64,000 nucleotides of DNA. Origin: an uncultured Collinsella sp. Lineage in GTDB: Bacteria; Actinomycetota; Coriobacteriia; Coriobacteriales; Coriobacteriaceae. The stretch's first letter is position 1. Every line of letters starts with the position of its first letter. Position numbers and translations under genes: made by a program. The stretch is taken from positions 42,425 to 106,424 of the forward strand of contig UQHS01000006.1 in NCBI GenBank assembly GCA_900540845.1. Reading direction: 5' to 3'. This document shows positions 15,603 to 23,752 of this stretch, one piece after another. Under the pieces are notes generated by a model, which did not search any database, had not been told where the DNA came from, and saw only the letters and a program-made list of their open reading frames with translations.

Positions 15603-16367
15603 ATGCTTAAATCTCAACGCCATGAGCAGCTGATGGACCTGTGCTCCCAGCGCGGCGTGATTTCCGTACGACAGGCCGCCAAGATCTTCGGCATCTCCGA
15701 GATGACCGTCCGCCGCGATTTTGACGAGCTCGCCTCCACCGGTGCCGTCGTTCGCGAACACGGCGGCATTCGCCTGCCGGAGGTGGCGCAGTCCGTTCCG
15801 TCCGAAATCCCCTACTTCGACAAACTCGCCGTGCGCCAGAGCGAGAAGCAGCGCATCGCCCAAGCGGCATGCGCGCTCATCGAGCCCGACGACACCGTCT
15901 TCCTGGGGCCCGGCTCCACCTGCGCCGCCATCGCCCGCGCGCTGCCGCCCGTGCGCCTGCGCATCGTGACCAACAGCATCATCGCGCTCAACATGCTGCA
16001 GATTCACCCCGGGCTCGAGGTGTGCTGTCTCGGCGGGCAGTACCGCCGCCGCTCCGGGTCGTTCATCGGCCCGGTTGCCGAGGACTCGCTCGCGCCGCTG
16101 GGCATCGACAAGTGCTTCATCGGCACCAACGGCGTCATGTCGGGTGTCATCTCATGCTCGAATCTCGAGGAGGGCCGCCTGCAGGCGCTCGCGTGCGACC
16201 GCGCCGCTTCCCGCTTCCTCGTCTGCGACTCGAGCAAGCTCGACCAGCTCGACTTCTACAATTTCTATAACCTCGATCGTATCGACGCGGTAATTACCGA
16301 CGCGGGCGCCAGCGACGAGCAGCGCTTCGCCATCGAAAGCGCAACCAGCCTCATCGTCGCCGACTAG
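15603..16367 (+). CDS. DeoR-family transcriptional regulator (second of a tandem pair)
   Basis: 254 aa, 18 bases after the previous regulator and surely co-transcribed with it. Helix-turn-helix region MLKSQRHEQLMDLC ... ISEMTVRRDFDEL, hinge VREHGGI, and effector domain with FLGPGSTCAAI, VTNSIIALNML and the CDSSKLDQLDFYNF block. DeoR proteins of this type sense phosphorylated sugars. The neighbouring deacetylase (convergent) and AgaS suggest an amino-sugar role. Why two repressors are made from one message is not evident; hetero-oligomers or separate targets are possible. Confidence 0.88.
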   Translation: MLKSQRHEQLMDLCSQRGVISVRQAAKIFGISEMTVRRDFDELASTGAVVREHGGIRLPEVAQSVPSEIPYFDKLAVRQSEKQRIAQAACALIEPDDTVFLGPGSTCAAIARALPPVRLRIVTNSIIALNMLQIHPGLEVCCLGGQYRRRSGSFIGPVAEDSLAPLGIDKCFIGTNGVMSGVISCSNLEEGRLQALACDRAASRFLVCDSSKLDQLDFYNFYNLDRIDAVITDAGASDEQRFAIESATSLIVAD

Positions 16368-16407
16368 CGCCCCCTCGGTGCCCCCTCGACTCCTCACCGC
16401 CCTTGCC

Positions 16408-16462
16408 GAGTGTGCGCTTTTCCCACGTTTGATGTGTTGAAACGTAGGTAAGGCGCACACTC
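16408..16462. repeat. 55-bp imperfect inverted repeat
   Basis: Outer arms GAGTGTGCGC (16408-16417) and GCGCACACTC (16453-16462) are perfect. Inner CACGTTT/AAACGTAGG pairs partly. Palindromic REP-like element between convergent genes. Confidence 0.65.
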
Positions 16463-16582
16463 GAGTGAATGGCACAGGGACGGGTGCTGGGCGGGGAAGC
16501 CGCAGAGGAGCGATGAGCGACGGCGTCGAGGACGAAATTCGAGTAGGGACGTCGCCTGAGCGCGAGTGGAATCGCTGCACGA

Positions 16583-16613
16583 AAAAGCGCCCCGGGAATC
16601 CCGAGGCGCTTTG
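16583..16613. terminator. Bidirectional terminator between deoR and the deacetylase gene
   Basis: AAAGCGCC-CCGGG loop CCCGA-GGCGCTTT: a GC stem with A-run on the left and T-run on the right, suitable for both convergent transcripts. Confidence 0.8.
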
Positions 16614-16670
16614 TTTGCCGAAAACCAAGCGTTCCACACGTCCTTATGTGTGGTGCCGCGCAGACGCGTA

Positions 16671-17831
16671 TTACGCCTTGTAGACGCTCTCGCCGCCGAG
16701 ATACGTCTCGACCAGCGTGAGGTCGGGGTTCAGCACGACGAAGTCGGCGTTGCGGCCGGGGCGAATGGAGCCGCACTCGTCGGCGATGTCGTTGGCCTCG
16801 GCGGGAGCCTGAGTTGCCATGAAAATGGCCTCGGCCTTGGTGGCGATACCCCAATCGAAAACGTTCTTCACGCCGTCCTTCATGTTGAGGATGGAGCCCG
16901 CGAGAGAGCCGCCGTCCTTGAGGCGCGCGGTGCCGCCGGCAACCACAACGGGCAGCTCACCGAGGAAGTAGTCGCCGTCGGGCATACCACCCGCGCACAT
17001 GCAGTCGGTGATGAGGGCGACGTGCTCGTGACCCTTGGCGTGCATCACGATGCCCGCGGAAATGGGGTTGACGTGATGCCCGTCGCAGATGAGCTCGGAG
17101 TAGGACTTGTCCTGGCTGGACAGGGCGGCGCCCACCATACCGGGCTCGCGGTGGTGCAGGCCGCTCATGCCGTTGTAGGTGTGGACAAAGACCTTGGCGC
17201 CCGCGTCCAGACACGCCTGAGCCTGCTCGCATGTCGCAGCGGAGTGGCCAAGGGCGACCACGACGCCGGACTTAACGGCCTCGGCGGTGAACTCGACAGC
17301 ACCCTCGTACTCAGGAGCGACGGCGATTTTCTTCACGAGGCCATGGGCGGCGTTCTGCCATGCGTCGAGCTTGTCCATGGTCGGGGCGGAAAGGTACGCG
17401 GGGTTTTGCGCGCCCTTGTACTTCTCGGTGAAGAAGGGGCCCTCGAGGAAGATGCCCTGGATGCGGGCGTGCGGCTGATCGTCGCCGGCCTCGACATACT
17501 CGGCAACGCTGGCGCAGGCGGCCTCAAGCTGCTCGGTGCTTGCGGTGAGGGTGGTGGGCAAGTAGCTGGTCACGCCGTTGCGCAGGATGCCGCGGGACAC
17601 GGCGGCCACGCTCTCGGCCTTGCAGTCCATGATGTCGTGGTTGTCAAAACCGTGGATATGGGTGTCGACAAAACCGGGAGCGATCTCGTGACCCGTGTAG
17701 TCGAGGATCTCGCAGGAAGGGGCCTCAGCGACATGCTCGCCAAAGACGCCGTCCTCAACCATGAGATACCCGCCGCGAGCGACGCGAGTGGGAAGGTAGA
17801 AAGCATCGGCCTTTATTGCATAGGTGCTCAT
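16671..17831 (-). CDS. nagA: N-acetylgalactosamine/glucosamine-6-phosphate deacetylase
   Basis: Amidohydrolase of 386 aa that removes the acetyl group from GalNAc-6-P or GlcNAc-6-P. Visible motifs are the metal-site HIHGFDNHD, FLEGPFF, LGHSAAT (the second histidine), HTYNGMSGLHHREPG, ICDGHHVNP and the catalytic aspartate in ITDCMCAGG. Start at 17831 with a TAGGAGAA site. NagA and AgaA cannot be told apart from sequence alone. The setting, next to AgaS and a LacC/GatY-type pair and with no glucosamine-6-phosphate deaminase in the window, favours the GalNAc role. Confidence 0.9.
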   Translation of the reverse strand: MSTYAIKADAFYLPTRVARGGYLMVEDGVFGEHVAEAPSCEILDYTGHEIAPGFVDTHIHGFDNHDIMDCKAESVAAVSRGILRNGVTSYLPTTLTASTEQLEAACASVAEYVEAGDDQPHARIQGIFLEGPFFTEKYKGAQNPAYLSAPTMDKLDAWQNAAHGLVKKIAVAPEYEGAVEFTAEAVKSGVVVALGHSAATCEQAQACLDAGAKVFVHTYNGMSGLHHREPGMVGAALSSQDKSYSELICDGHHVNPISAGIVMHAKGHEHVALITDCMCAGGMPDGDYFLGELPVVVAGGTARLKDGGSLAGSILNMKDGVKNVFDWGIATKAEAIFMATQAPAEANDIADECGSIRPGRNADFVVLNPDLTLVETYLGGESVYKA

Positions 17832-17886
17832 GTGTTCTCCTAACACGAGTTGTCTGCACTTATTGTGCATGGTACCCAATATGAAA

Positions 17887-17918
17887 GCGCCCGCTCCGTC
17901 CAAGGACAGGGCGGGCGC
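17887..17918 (-). terminator. Stem-loop after agaS
   Basis: GCGCCCGC (17887-17894) pairs with GCGGGCGC (17911-17918), with further inner pairing. On the minus strand it is followed by TTTCAT. Likely terminator for agaS. Confidence 0.55.
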
Positions 17919-17952
17919 CACATGGGAGCAAATATCCGGGGCGGTATGTTAG

Positions 17953-18039
17953 ATGTGCAATTATGCACCCGTCCCCAAATTACCCAAATTACACCTGGGG
18001 TGGGATGTCAAATGTGCAATTTTGCACCCGTCCCCAAAT
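17953..18039. repeat. Two copies of the GGGGACGGG repeat family (R2)
   Basis: Two near-identical 28-base units (17953-17980 and 18012-18039), each reading TGCACCCGTCCCCAAAT on the plus strand, about 59 bases apart. The second ends 6 bases before the agaS stop codon. Other members are at 43073, 53254, 61085 and 63711. Confidence 0.85.
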
Positions 18040-18045
18040 TGGTTA

Positions 18046-19212
18046 TTAGGCCTCGAAGGGGTGGATCGTCACGCCCTTGACAACGCGGTTCACGGTGCCG
18101 GAAGGAGACGGGGTGTCGGGGGTGTTGCCCACGCGGACGGAGTTGAGCAGGGAGATGACCTGCGCAACCATCACGAACGGCAGAGCGAGGTAGCCCTCGG
18201 GCAGCGCGTCGAAGCCAGCGAAGGTGAAAGCGGTGCCGTCAAACTTGGTGGCGCCGTCCTGCTGGATCGCGATCGTCTTGGCGGCGATCTGGTCACCGTT
18301 GATCTCGTTGAGGATGTCGAGGTCGTACTGACGGGTGTACTCGTCGTTGTTCATGTACACGAACACGAGGGTCTTGTCGTCGACGAAGGACTTCGGCCCA
18401 TGACGATAGCCCATGCAAGAGTCCCAAGAGGTGGCGACGAGGCCGTGGGCGAGCTCGAGGATCTTGAGCTGAGCCTCCTGAGCCAGACCCACGAAGGAGC
18501 CGGAACCCAGGTAGGTCACGCGGTTGAAGTCACCGGAGAGGAACTCGGCAATCTCGGCCTCGCGGGCGACGACGTCCTCGCCCATCTTGGCGGCCTGCTC
18601 GACCCAAGCGGTCTTCTGCTCGAGGGAAGCGGAGTCGAAGATGAGGGTGGACAGGAGCGTCATGCAGCTGTAGGAGCCGGTCATGGCGAAGCCCTTGTCG
18701 TTGGCGCGAGGGATGAGGATGGTCAGCGCGTTGGGGTCATCGGCGGACTCGACGGCGAGCTTGCCTTCAGGCGCGCAGGTGATGTTGATGAACTTGACAT
18801 TCTTCACGAAGGTCTTGGCGACTTGGACGGCAGCCAGGGACTCGGGGCTGTTGCCGGAACGAGCGAAGGAGACCAGCACGGTGGGCTCGTCGGGGTTCAA
18901 GAAGTCGCGAGGAGCGGAGACGATATCGGTGGTCGCGATGGGCTTGAAGTCGTAAAGCTTGGTGTCGCCAGCGTGGCGCAGGTAGGGAGCGCAGGTGTCG
19001 CCAACGTAATCGGAGGTGCCGGCGCCGGTGAACACAACGGACAGACGGCCCTCGCCCATGGCGCGAGCATCAGCCAGGAACGCCTCGATGGCCTCGAGGT
19101 TCTCGCGGTAGATGTTCAGCGTGTCGAGCCAAAGCTCAGGCTGCTGCTTGATCTCGACGGTGGTGTTGTAGCCGCCGATCTCGTGGAGTTCTTCCGTCGT
19201 CTTCTCGAACAT
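18046..19212 (-). CDS. agaS: AgaS: galactosamine-6-phosphate deaminase/isomerase (SIS domains)
   Basis: 388 aa with two SIS domains. It would convert galactosamine-6-phosphate to tagatose-6-phosphate and ammonia. The VVFTGAGTSDYVGD motif, LVSFARSGNSPES, VYLGSGSFVG and MGYRHGPKSFVDD are SIS sugar-phosphate-binding elements. The C-terminal block GNTPDTPSPSGTVNRVVKG is specific to AgaS as I recall the E. coli protein, which gives the assignment weight over GlmS-like isomerases. A perfect TATAAT -10 box with overlapping operator lies upstream (19258-19289). An R2 repeat abuts the stop codon. Confidence 0.93.
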   Translation of the reverse strand: MFEKTTEELHEIGGYNTTVEIKQQPELWLDTLNIYRENLEAIEAFLADARAMGEGRLSVVFTGAGTSDYVGDTCAPYLRHAGDTKLYDFKPIATTDIVSAPRDFLNPDEPTVLVSFARSGNSPESLAAVQVAKTFVKNVKFINITCAPEGKLAVESADDPNALTILIPRANDKGFAMTGSYSCMTLLSTLIFDSASLEQKTAWVEQAAKMGEDVVAREAEIAEFLSGDFNRVTYLGSGSFVGLAQEAQLKILELAHGLVATSWDSCMGYRHGPKSFVDDKTLVFVYMNNDEYTRQYDLDILNEINGDQIAAKTIAIQQDGATKFDGTAFTFAGFDALPEGYLALPFVMVAQVISLLNSVRVGNTPDTPSPSGTVNRVVKGVTIHPFEA

Positions 19213-19542
19213 GGATGATACCTCTCTTTCTGGCTGACGCCTTTACAAGCTGTTTTCATTATAAACTGGTTAGCTGGTTGTAACCAGTTGTTCCAGAATT
19301 GCACGTGTTTGACACATACGCGCCACGCATGTCCCAAACGGTGAAACCAGGTCTGGCAACGGGAAGGCGTTGACTTCTCGCACGCGGCACGACGCCGCGA
19401 TGAGAGGCCAATGCTCTCCAATTGACAGGCCCAAGCCTGCACTGCACATCGAGCGGGCCACCCAGACCGCGCTCGAACCCGCTCACCAAGATCATGCCCT
19501 CGAGCACGCCCCGTGCGCAACCTCGCCTTCCTCGGGCAAGCC
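19213..19542. other. Intergenic region upstream of agaS
   Basis: Besides the agaS promoter and operator at 19258-19289 I see no gene. The 250 bases nearer the GntR gene end show no clear signal. Confidence 0.5.
19258..19289 (-). promoter_or_regulatory. agaS promoter overlapped by TGGT-N4-ACCA operators
   Basis: Minus-strand TATAAT (plus 19258-19263) with TGGTTA 17 bases upstream. The spacer and -35 region contain CTGGTTGTAACCAG (19274-19287) and a second half-palindrome AACTGGTTA (19264-19272). The TGGT-N4-ACCA form resembles operators of HutC-type GntR regulators such as DasR/NagR. The same pattern recurs at 23795-23806. Confidence 0.72.
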
Positions 19543-20274
19543 CTACTCTCCCCTGCGGTGCGAAACCTTGTACTTGAACTGGTCGGCGCGAGCGACGGAC
19601 AACGTGTACTCCACAACTTCGTTGGAGGTGTTGAAGGTCGTGCGGACCAGATCGAGAACGGGTGCCCCTTCGGTGATGCCCAGCAGGTGCGCGTCGGCGG
19701 GACGGGCGATGCTGGCGAAAAACTCCTCTTCGGCGACGACGATCTTCTCGCGATACTCCTTCTCGATGATGTCGTACAGCGGCATCGACTCGAGCAGCGG
19801 GCGCTTCAAGGAGAGGAACTTGCGAACGGGAAGGTAGGAACGCTCGACCATCATGGGCATACCATCGGCGGAGCGAAGGCGCTTGATCTTATACAGCTTT
19901 TCGCCCAGACGCACGCCCATGTGCTCGGCGAGGTTCTTGTCTGCCTCGAAGTCACTGAACTCCAAGATGGTGGTGCGGGGTTCGCGTCCCATCGAGCGCA
20001 TCTGCTCGGTGAAGCTATACGCCTGCATGAGGTTGGCGGTTTGCGCCGAGCGGTCGGCCACAAACGTGCCGCGCCCGTGCTGGCGCACGACCAGGCCAAG
20101 TCGCTCGAGCTCCTGCAGGGCAAGGCGAACGGTGGTGCGAGAAAGACCGTAGCGCTCGGACAGCTCGCGCTCGGAGGGGATCATGTCGCCAGCGCGATAT
20201 TCGTGCTCAATCTTATCCGTGAGGATGTCAACGAGCTGGTCATACAGGGGCTGCCTGCGCGCTGCGATCGCCAT
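19543..20274 (-). CDS. GntR-family (HutC subfamily) regulator, probable repressor of the Aga genes
   Basis: 243 aa from the ATG at 20274 (GGAGG eight bases upstream). The N-terminal winged helix (YDQLVDILTDKI ... IPSERELSERYGLSRTTVRLALQEL ... HGRGTFVA) is followed from about residue 95 by a UTRA effector domain (LGEKLYKIKRLRSADGMPMMVE, then VLDLVRTTFN). HutC-type regulators of amino-sugar genes bind phosphorylated amino sugars and lift repression. Its neighbours are agaS and the Aga-type PTS, and matching palindromes overlie both promoters, so it is the best candidate for their repressor. Confidence 0.88.
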   Translation of the reverse strand: MAIAARRQPLYDQLVDILTDKIEHEYRAGDMIPSERELSERYGLSRTTVRLALQELERLGLVVRQHGRGTFVADRSAQTANLMQAYSFTEQMRSMGREPRTTILEFSDFEADKNLAEHMGVRLGEKLYKIKRLRSADGMPMMVERSYLPVRKFLSLKRPLLESMPLYDIIEKEYREKIVVAEEEFFASIARPADAHLLGITEGAPVLDLVRTTFNTSNEVVEYTLSVARADQFKYKVSHRRGE

Positions 20275-20380
20275 GAGTAATGCCTCCGACTGAACGGTCA
20301 ACTGGGCACGCGGGCGATTCCGGCGCGGCCATGTGCCGGCGGAGGTCGCCGTTACCCAGATTAGGGAACGAATGAAAATA

Positions 20381-20409
20381 CCCGGCGTGGGCGCGAGACC
20401 CACGCCGGG
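20381..20409 (-). terminator. Terminator of the mannose-family PTS operon
   Basis: A perfect 11-bp stem CCCGGCGTGGG/CCCACGCCGGG, followed on the minus strand by TATTTTCATTC, 48 bases past the EIID stop. Confidence 0.85.
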
Positions 20410-20456
20410 CAAGAAGGCGCATCTGGGGGAGATAGGCCCTCAGCAGGCCGCTGGAA

Positions 20457-21554
20457 TTACCAGAGACCGGTCCACCAAGTGATGCCGAGCCACTCGTTGA
20501 GCGGAAGGGCGCCAATGATGCCGATGATCAGCATGAGAACGATGCCCTTGATGGGGGTGAAGTTCTTCTTGGCGAACAGGAAGTAGAGCATCAGCACGAG
20601 CGCGAGCGGCACGAGCTTAGGCATAACGGTGTCGAGCGTCTCGGCCACGGAGAAGGAAACCGGAGTCTCGGTAACCTCAGCGTAGGTGACGGTGCTCATG
20701 CCGTTGCCCATGTCGACGATGCCGGTCTCAACAGCGTTGCCATCAGCGTCGGCAGCGGTGAGGGCGGAGCCGTCCTCGGCGGTGAGGCCAAGGGTGCCGG
20801 GCTCAGCGGTCTCGGTGTCGATGGCGAGGTCGGCGAAGTTCTCAGCCTCCTCGTTGGAAACCACAACAGTGTGAGCGGCGAGGCCACGGGTGGTGCCGTT
20901 CGGGATGTTGAGGTTGATCTGGGTGCCACCCATGTTGACCGTCAGGGCGCCAACCACGAAGCAGCCCATGATGGCGGCAGCGCGGGTGAAGGCCTGCATG
21001 TTAGCGGTCAGGGAGTCGATGGCAGAGGTGCCCATCTTGTAAGCCCAGTTCATCAGACCAAAGCGGCAAGCGAAGAGGGCCGCGTGGAAGACGATCAGGA
21101 AGATGAGCGGGGCGATGATGTTGCCCTCGATGGCCATGTTCGAGGTGATGCCGGCCGTGATCGGCACGAGCGTCAGCCAGAACAGAGCGTCGCCGATGCC
21201 GCCCAGCGGGGAAGCAGCGGAAATACGCACGGAGCGGATGGTCTGGGTGTCAACCTTGTTCTGCTCGAGGGAGAGAACAATACCCATAACGAAGGTGACC
21301 AGGAACGGGTGCGTGTTGATGAAGTCCAGGTTGTGGTACATCGACGCAGAGAGGTCGTTCTTGTTGGTGTGAACCTTCTCGAGGCCCGGAACCATGGCGA
21401 AGAGCCAGCCACCGGACTGCATGGTCTCGTAGTTGAACGAGGACTGGAGCCAGTAGGAACGCCAGACCATGCGGTTGAGCGTCTTCTTGTCGACGTTCGG
21501 TGCAGGAGTCAGGTCCTCGTACTGTGCAGGTACAGTGAACTCATTAGATGCCAT
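20457..21554 (-). CDS. PTS mannose/Aga-family EIID with a long extra loop
   Basis: Membrane component D of the sugar transporter, 365 aa, against about 270-300 for most members. The N-terminal block NRMVWRSYWLQSSFNYETMQ and PLGGIGDALFW are classic EIID. Residues about 209-310 form an acidic, Asp/Glu/Thr/Gly-rich stretch between the last conserved helix (GALTVN) and the C-terminal MPKLVPLAL membrane hairpin, roughly 65 residues longer than in ManZ. In other bacteria this loop region of Man-type EIID faces outward and is contacted by some bacteriocins. The gene overlaps EIIC by 11 bases. Confidence 0.92.
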   Translation of the reverse strand: MASNEFTVPAQYEDLTPAPNVDKKTLNRMVWRSYWLQSSFNYETMQSGGWLFAMVPGLEKVHTNKNDLSASMYHNLDFINTHPFLVTFVMGIVLSLEQNKVDTQTIRSVRISAASPLGGIGDALFWLTLVPITAGITSNMAIEGNIIAPLIFLIVFHAALFACRFGLMNWAYKMGTSAIDSLTANMQAFTRAAAIMGCFVVGALTVNMGGTQINLNIPNGTTRGLAAHTVVVSNEEAENFADLAIDTETAEPGTLGLTAEDGSALTAADADGNAVETGIVDMGNGMSTVTYAEVTETPVSFSVAETLDTVMPKLVPLALVLMLYFLFAKKNFTPIKGIVLMLIIGIIGALPLNEWLGITWWTGLW

Positions 21555-22341
21555 CGCTCATATCACCTCCGTCAAAAGCAGCGCCCTTGAGCTCGGTCTG
21601 CTGCTGGAAGTCCCAGAAGGCAAGACCGAAGCCAATGATGGCCATGATCAGCAGCTCGGGCTTGGCAAGCGAGGGGATGCCGTGCACGATGGTCGTCAGA
21701 CCAAAGCCGAGCAGGAAGAAGGCCCACATGTCGCGGGACATCATAATCTTCAGCAGGATCGCGAAGCCGACGAACTTCATCATGCCACCGGCAGCGGACA
21801 GACCAGCGTTGAGCCATGCGGGGATGGCGGAGACGACAGCCTGGCCAGCGGTGAGGCCACCCACGAAGAACAGGGTGACGATGGCGGCGAAGATGAGGCC
21901 GAGGATGACCTCGGAGATGACGGTCAGCTTGGTGATAGCCTTGGTGTCAGCCTTCACAGCGGCCGCGCGGAAGGACTCCATCATCGGGGCACGCAGGGTG
22001 AAGAACAGGGTGACGCCGTACTGGCCCAGCAGAGCGAACGGAATCGCGGTTGCAACGGCAACGTTGGGATCCATCTCGAGGGTGCAGGCGAAGACGGCAG
22101 CCATGATGCCACCAATAACAGCGTTCGGCGGCTGAGCACCACCAATCGGCATGTTACCGATGGTCATCAGCTGATAGGTACCACCGACGACGAGGCCGGT
22201 CTGCACATCGCCGAGGATGGCGCCGATGATCGGGCCGGTGACGATGGGCTGGTACAGGGACTCAGTGAAGTCGAACTGGTCGATAGCGGCGACGAAGGTC
22301 ACCAGGAAGACCAAGGCGATCTGAAGGAAATTCACGTCCAT
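21544..22341 (-). CDS. PTS mannose/Aga-family EIIC
   Basis: Sugar-channel membrane subunit, 265 aa with about eight hydrophobic helices; the start MDVNFLQIALVFLVTFVA and the conserved VVGGTYQLMTIG and GGAQPPNAVIGGI blocks are typical. An AGGAGG site precedes the ATG. It forms the permease with EIID, whose gene overlaps its end. In the context of AgaS, deacetylase and tagatose-phosphate enzymes, N-acetylgalactosamine (or galactosamine) is the likely substrate. Mannose or fructose specificity cannot be ruled out from sequence. Confidence 0.92.
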   Translation of the reverse strand: MDVNFLQIALVFLVTFVAAIDQFDFTESLYQPIVTGPIIGAILGDVQTGLVVGGTYQLMTIGNMPIGGAQPPNAVIGGIMAAVFACTLEMDPNVAVATAIPFALLGQYGVTLFFTLRAPMMESFRAAAVKADTKAITKLTVISEVILGLIFAAIVTLFFVGGLTAGQAVVSAIPAWLNAGLSAAGGMMKFVGFAILLKIMMSRDMWAFFLLGFGLTTIVHGIPSLAKPELLIMAIIGFGLAFWDFQQQTELKGAAFDGGDMSDGI

Positions 22342-22440
22342 CTTATGCTCCTCCTTTCAAATTTACTTTCTCGTACTAAGTGTTACGACCGAAGCGATTG
22401 TTCGCCCCGTATACAAACAAACTGCTCGCAATCCCCCACA

Positions 22441-22923
22441 TTACGCAAACAGCTTGTTGGTATCCTCGACGGGCGTGCTGGGCACGCGCTGGATAGAGAG
22501 CTCGACACCGTGCTCCTGGAGCTTACGGAAGCACTCGACGTCGTCGTCGTCGACGGCGACGGTCGTGGCGACCTGACGCTTGCCCTCGGCCATGTGCATG
22601 TTGCCGATGTTGAGCTTCTTGATCGGCACGCCGCCCTCGACGAGCTTCAGGGCGTCCTGAGGAGAGTCGAGGACGATGAAGATCTTCTGCTTAGGCGAGG
22701 CCTTGGAGATGATGTCGATGGTGTGCTGGATGGAGAAGAAGCGGGTGGCAACGCCGGTAGGAGCGGCCATCTTCATGAGATTCTGGCGCATGGTGTTGGT
22801 GGACACCTCGTCGTTGGCGACGAGGATGAGGTTGGAGCCCAGGGTGGAGTTCCACTGGGTGGCAACCTGACCATGAATCAGGCGGTTGTCGATACGGGTA
22901 AGAAGAATGTTAGGCTCTGCCAT
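22441..22923 (-). CDS. PTS mannose/Aga-family EIIB
   Basis: 160-aa cytoplasmic phosphocarrier. The phosphorylated histidine is His17 in RIDNRLIHGQVATQW. The FFSIQHTIDIIS and KKLNIGNMH segments belong to the EIIB-Man fold. It takes phosphate from EIIA and gives it to the sugar entering through EIIC/EIID. The gene lies 99 bases upstream of EIIC and 101 bases after the YajC-like gene in the same transcription unit. Confidence 0.93.
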   Translation of the reverse strand: MAEPNILLTRIDNRLIHGQVATQWNSTLGSNLILVANDEVSTNTMRQNLMKMAAPTGVATRFFSIQHTIDIISKASPKQKIFIVLDSPQDALKLVEGGVPIKKLNIGNMHMAEGKRQVATTVAVDDDDVECFRKLQEHGVELSIQRVPSTPVEDTNKLFA

Positions 22924-23024
22924 TGCGATCCGTTCCTTTCGTATTCGCTGATTAGCCTATGTGCACTGGGGTCTCTGCAATTTGCATGGCGGAGAAGCTC
23001 CCATTGATGCCCTGCTGAGCTCGC

Positions 23025-23309
23025 CTACTTGACGATCTCCTGGATTGCGTAGCGCGAGACGTCGAGGGTTGCGCCGGAGCGAACCTTGACCTCGACGACG
23101 TCGCCATTCACGCTCTTCACATCGCCGAAGATGCCGCCGCCGAACATGACGCGCTGGCCAGGGGCGAGGTCGGTGTGAATGTGCTCGAAGTACTTGACCT
23201 TCTTCTTCATGTTTGCTTTGGACCAGAAGAAGTACACGAGGCCCATGACCGCCATGATGAGCAGCAGGGCGACGGAGGAAGCGAGGACGTTTTGCCCGAA
23301 GTTAGCCAT
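23025..23309 (-). CDS. YajC-like membrane protein inside the PTS operon
   Basis: 94 aa with one N-terminal transmembrane helix (ASSVALLLIMAVMGLVYFF) followed by a short basic segment and a small beta domain with GQRVMFGGGIFGDVKSV. That is the YajC pattern (G-x-x-V-x-x-x-GG-I-x-G-x-V). Housekeeping YajC assists SecDF. Here the gene sits between EIIA and EIIB, and its start overlaps the EIIA stop (TAATG). It may help the assembly of, or associate with, the PTS permease; this is inference. It is about as long as normal YajC. Confidence 0.85.
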   Translation of the reverse strand: MANFGQNVLASSVALLLIMAVMGLVYFFWSKANMKKKVKYFEHIHTDLAPGQRVMFGGGIFGDVKSVNGDVVEVKVRSGATLDVSRYAIQEIVK

Positions 23310-23752
23310 TAAATGCCATCCTCTTCGGTGTCATCCTCGGCAGCGCCCATGACAGAAGCCAGGGACTGGCGGGTGACGGCCTGCTGACCCACGGACACGG
23401 CCTGCTCGGCGAGCGCGGTGACGTCGGTGGCGCCGTTGCGGGCGAAGAGGAGCTCGATGATCATAGGCAGGTTGGAGCCGGTGACGATCTCCAGCTTGTC
23501 GACATCGTTGGCGATCATCATGGACTGGTTGAACGGAGTGCCGCCCAGCAGGTCGACGAAGACGATGACGCCCTCCTCGCACTCGCCGCGCATCTTAGTG
23601 ATGGCAGCGCGGAGGTCGTCACCATAGGTGGCAGCCTGAGAGCCCTCAAACGGAACGATCTCGAAGTGCTCCTGATCGCCAGCGACCATGTCGAGCGCGC
23701 TCTTGATGCCGTTTGCGAAGTGTCCGTGACCAGTCAAAATGAAACCGACCAT
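23309..23752 (-). CDS. PTS mannose/Aga-family EIIA
   Basis: 147-aa cytoplasmic EIIA-Man domain. The phospho-accepting residue is His9 in FILTGHGHFANGI. FVDLLGGTPFNQSMM and GSNLPMIIELL are family motifs. An acidic tail (AAEDDTEEDGI) extends past the domain. It is the first gene of the operon EIIA-yajC-EIIB-EIIC-EIID, read from a promoter near 23830 with a TGGT-N4-ACCA operator. Unlike many such systems EIIA and EIIB are separate proteins. Confidence 0.93.
   Translation of the reverse strand: MVGFILTGHGHFANGIKSALDMVAGDQEHFEIVPFEGSQAATYGDDLRAAITKMRGECEEGVIVFVDLLGGTPFNQSMMIANDVDKLEIVTGSNLPMIIELLFARNGATDVTALAEQAVSVGQQAVTRQSLASVMGAAEDDTEEDGI

Larger units (their letters stand above)
16368..16670. 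other. Convergent intergenic region with inverted repeat and terminator
   Basis: Holds the inverted repeat at 16408-16462 and the terminator at 16583-16613, and no supported gene. Confidence 0.6.
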
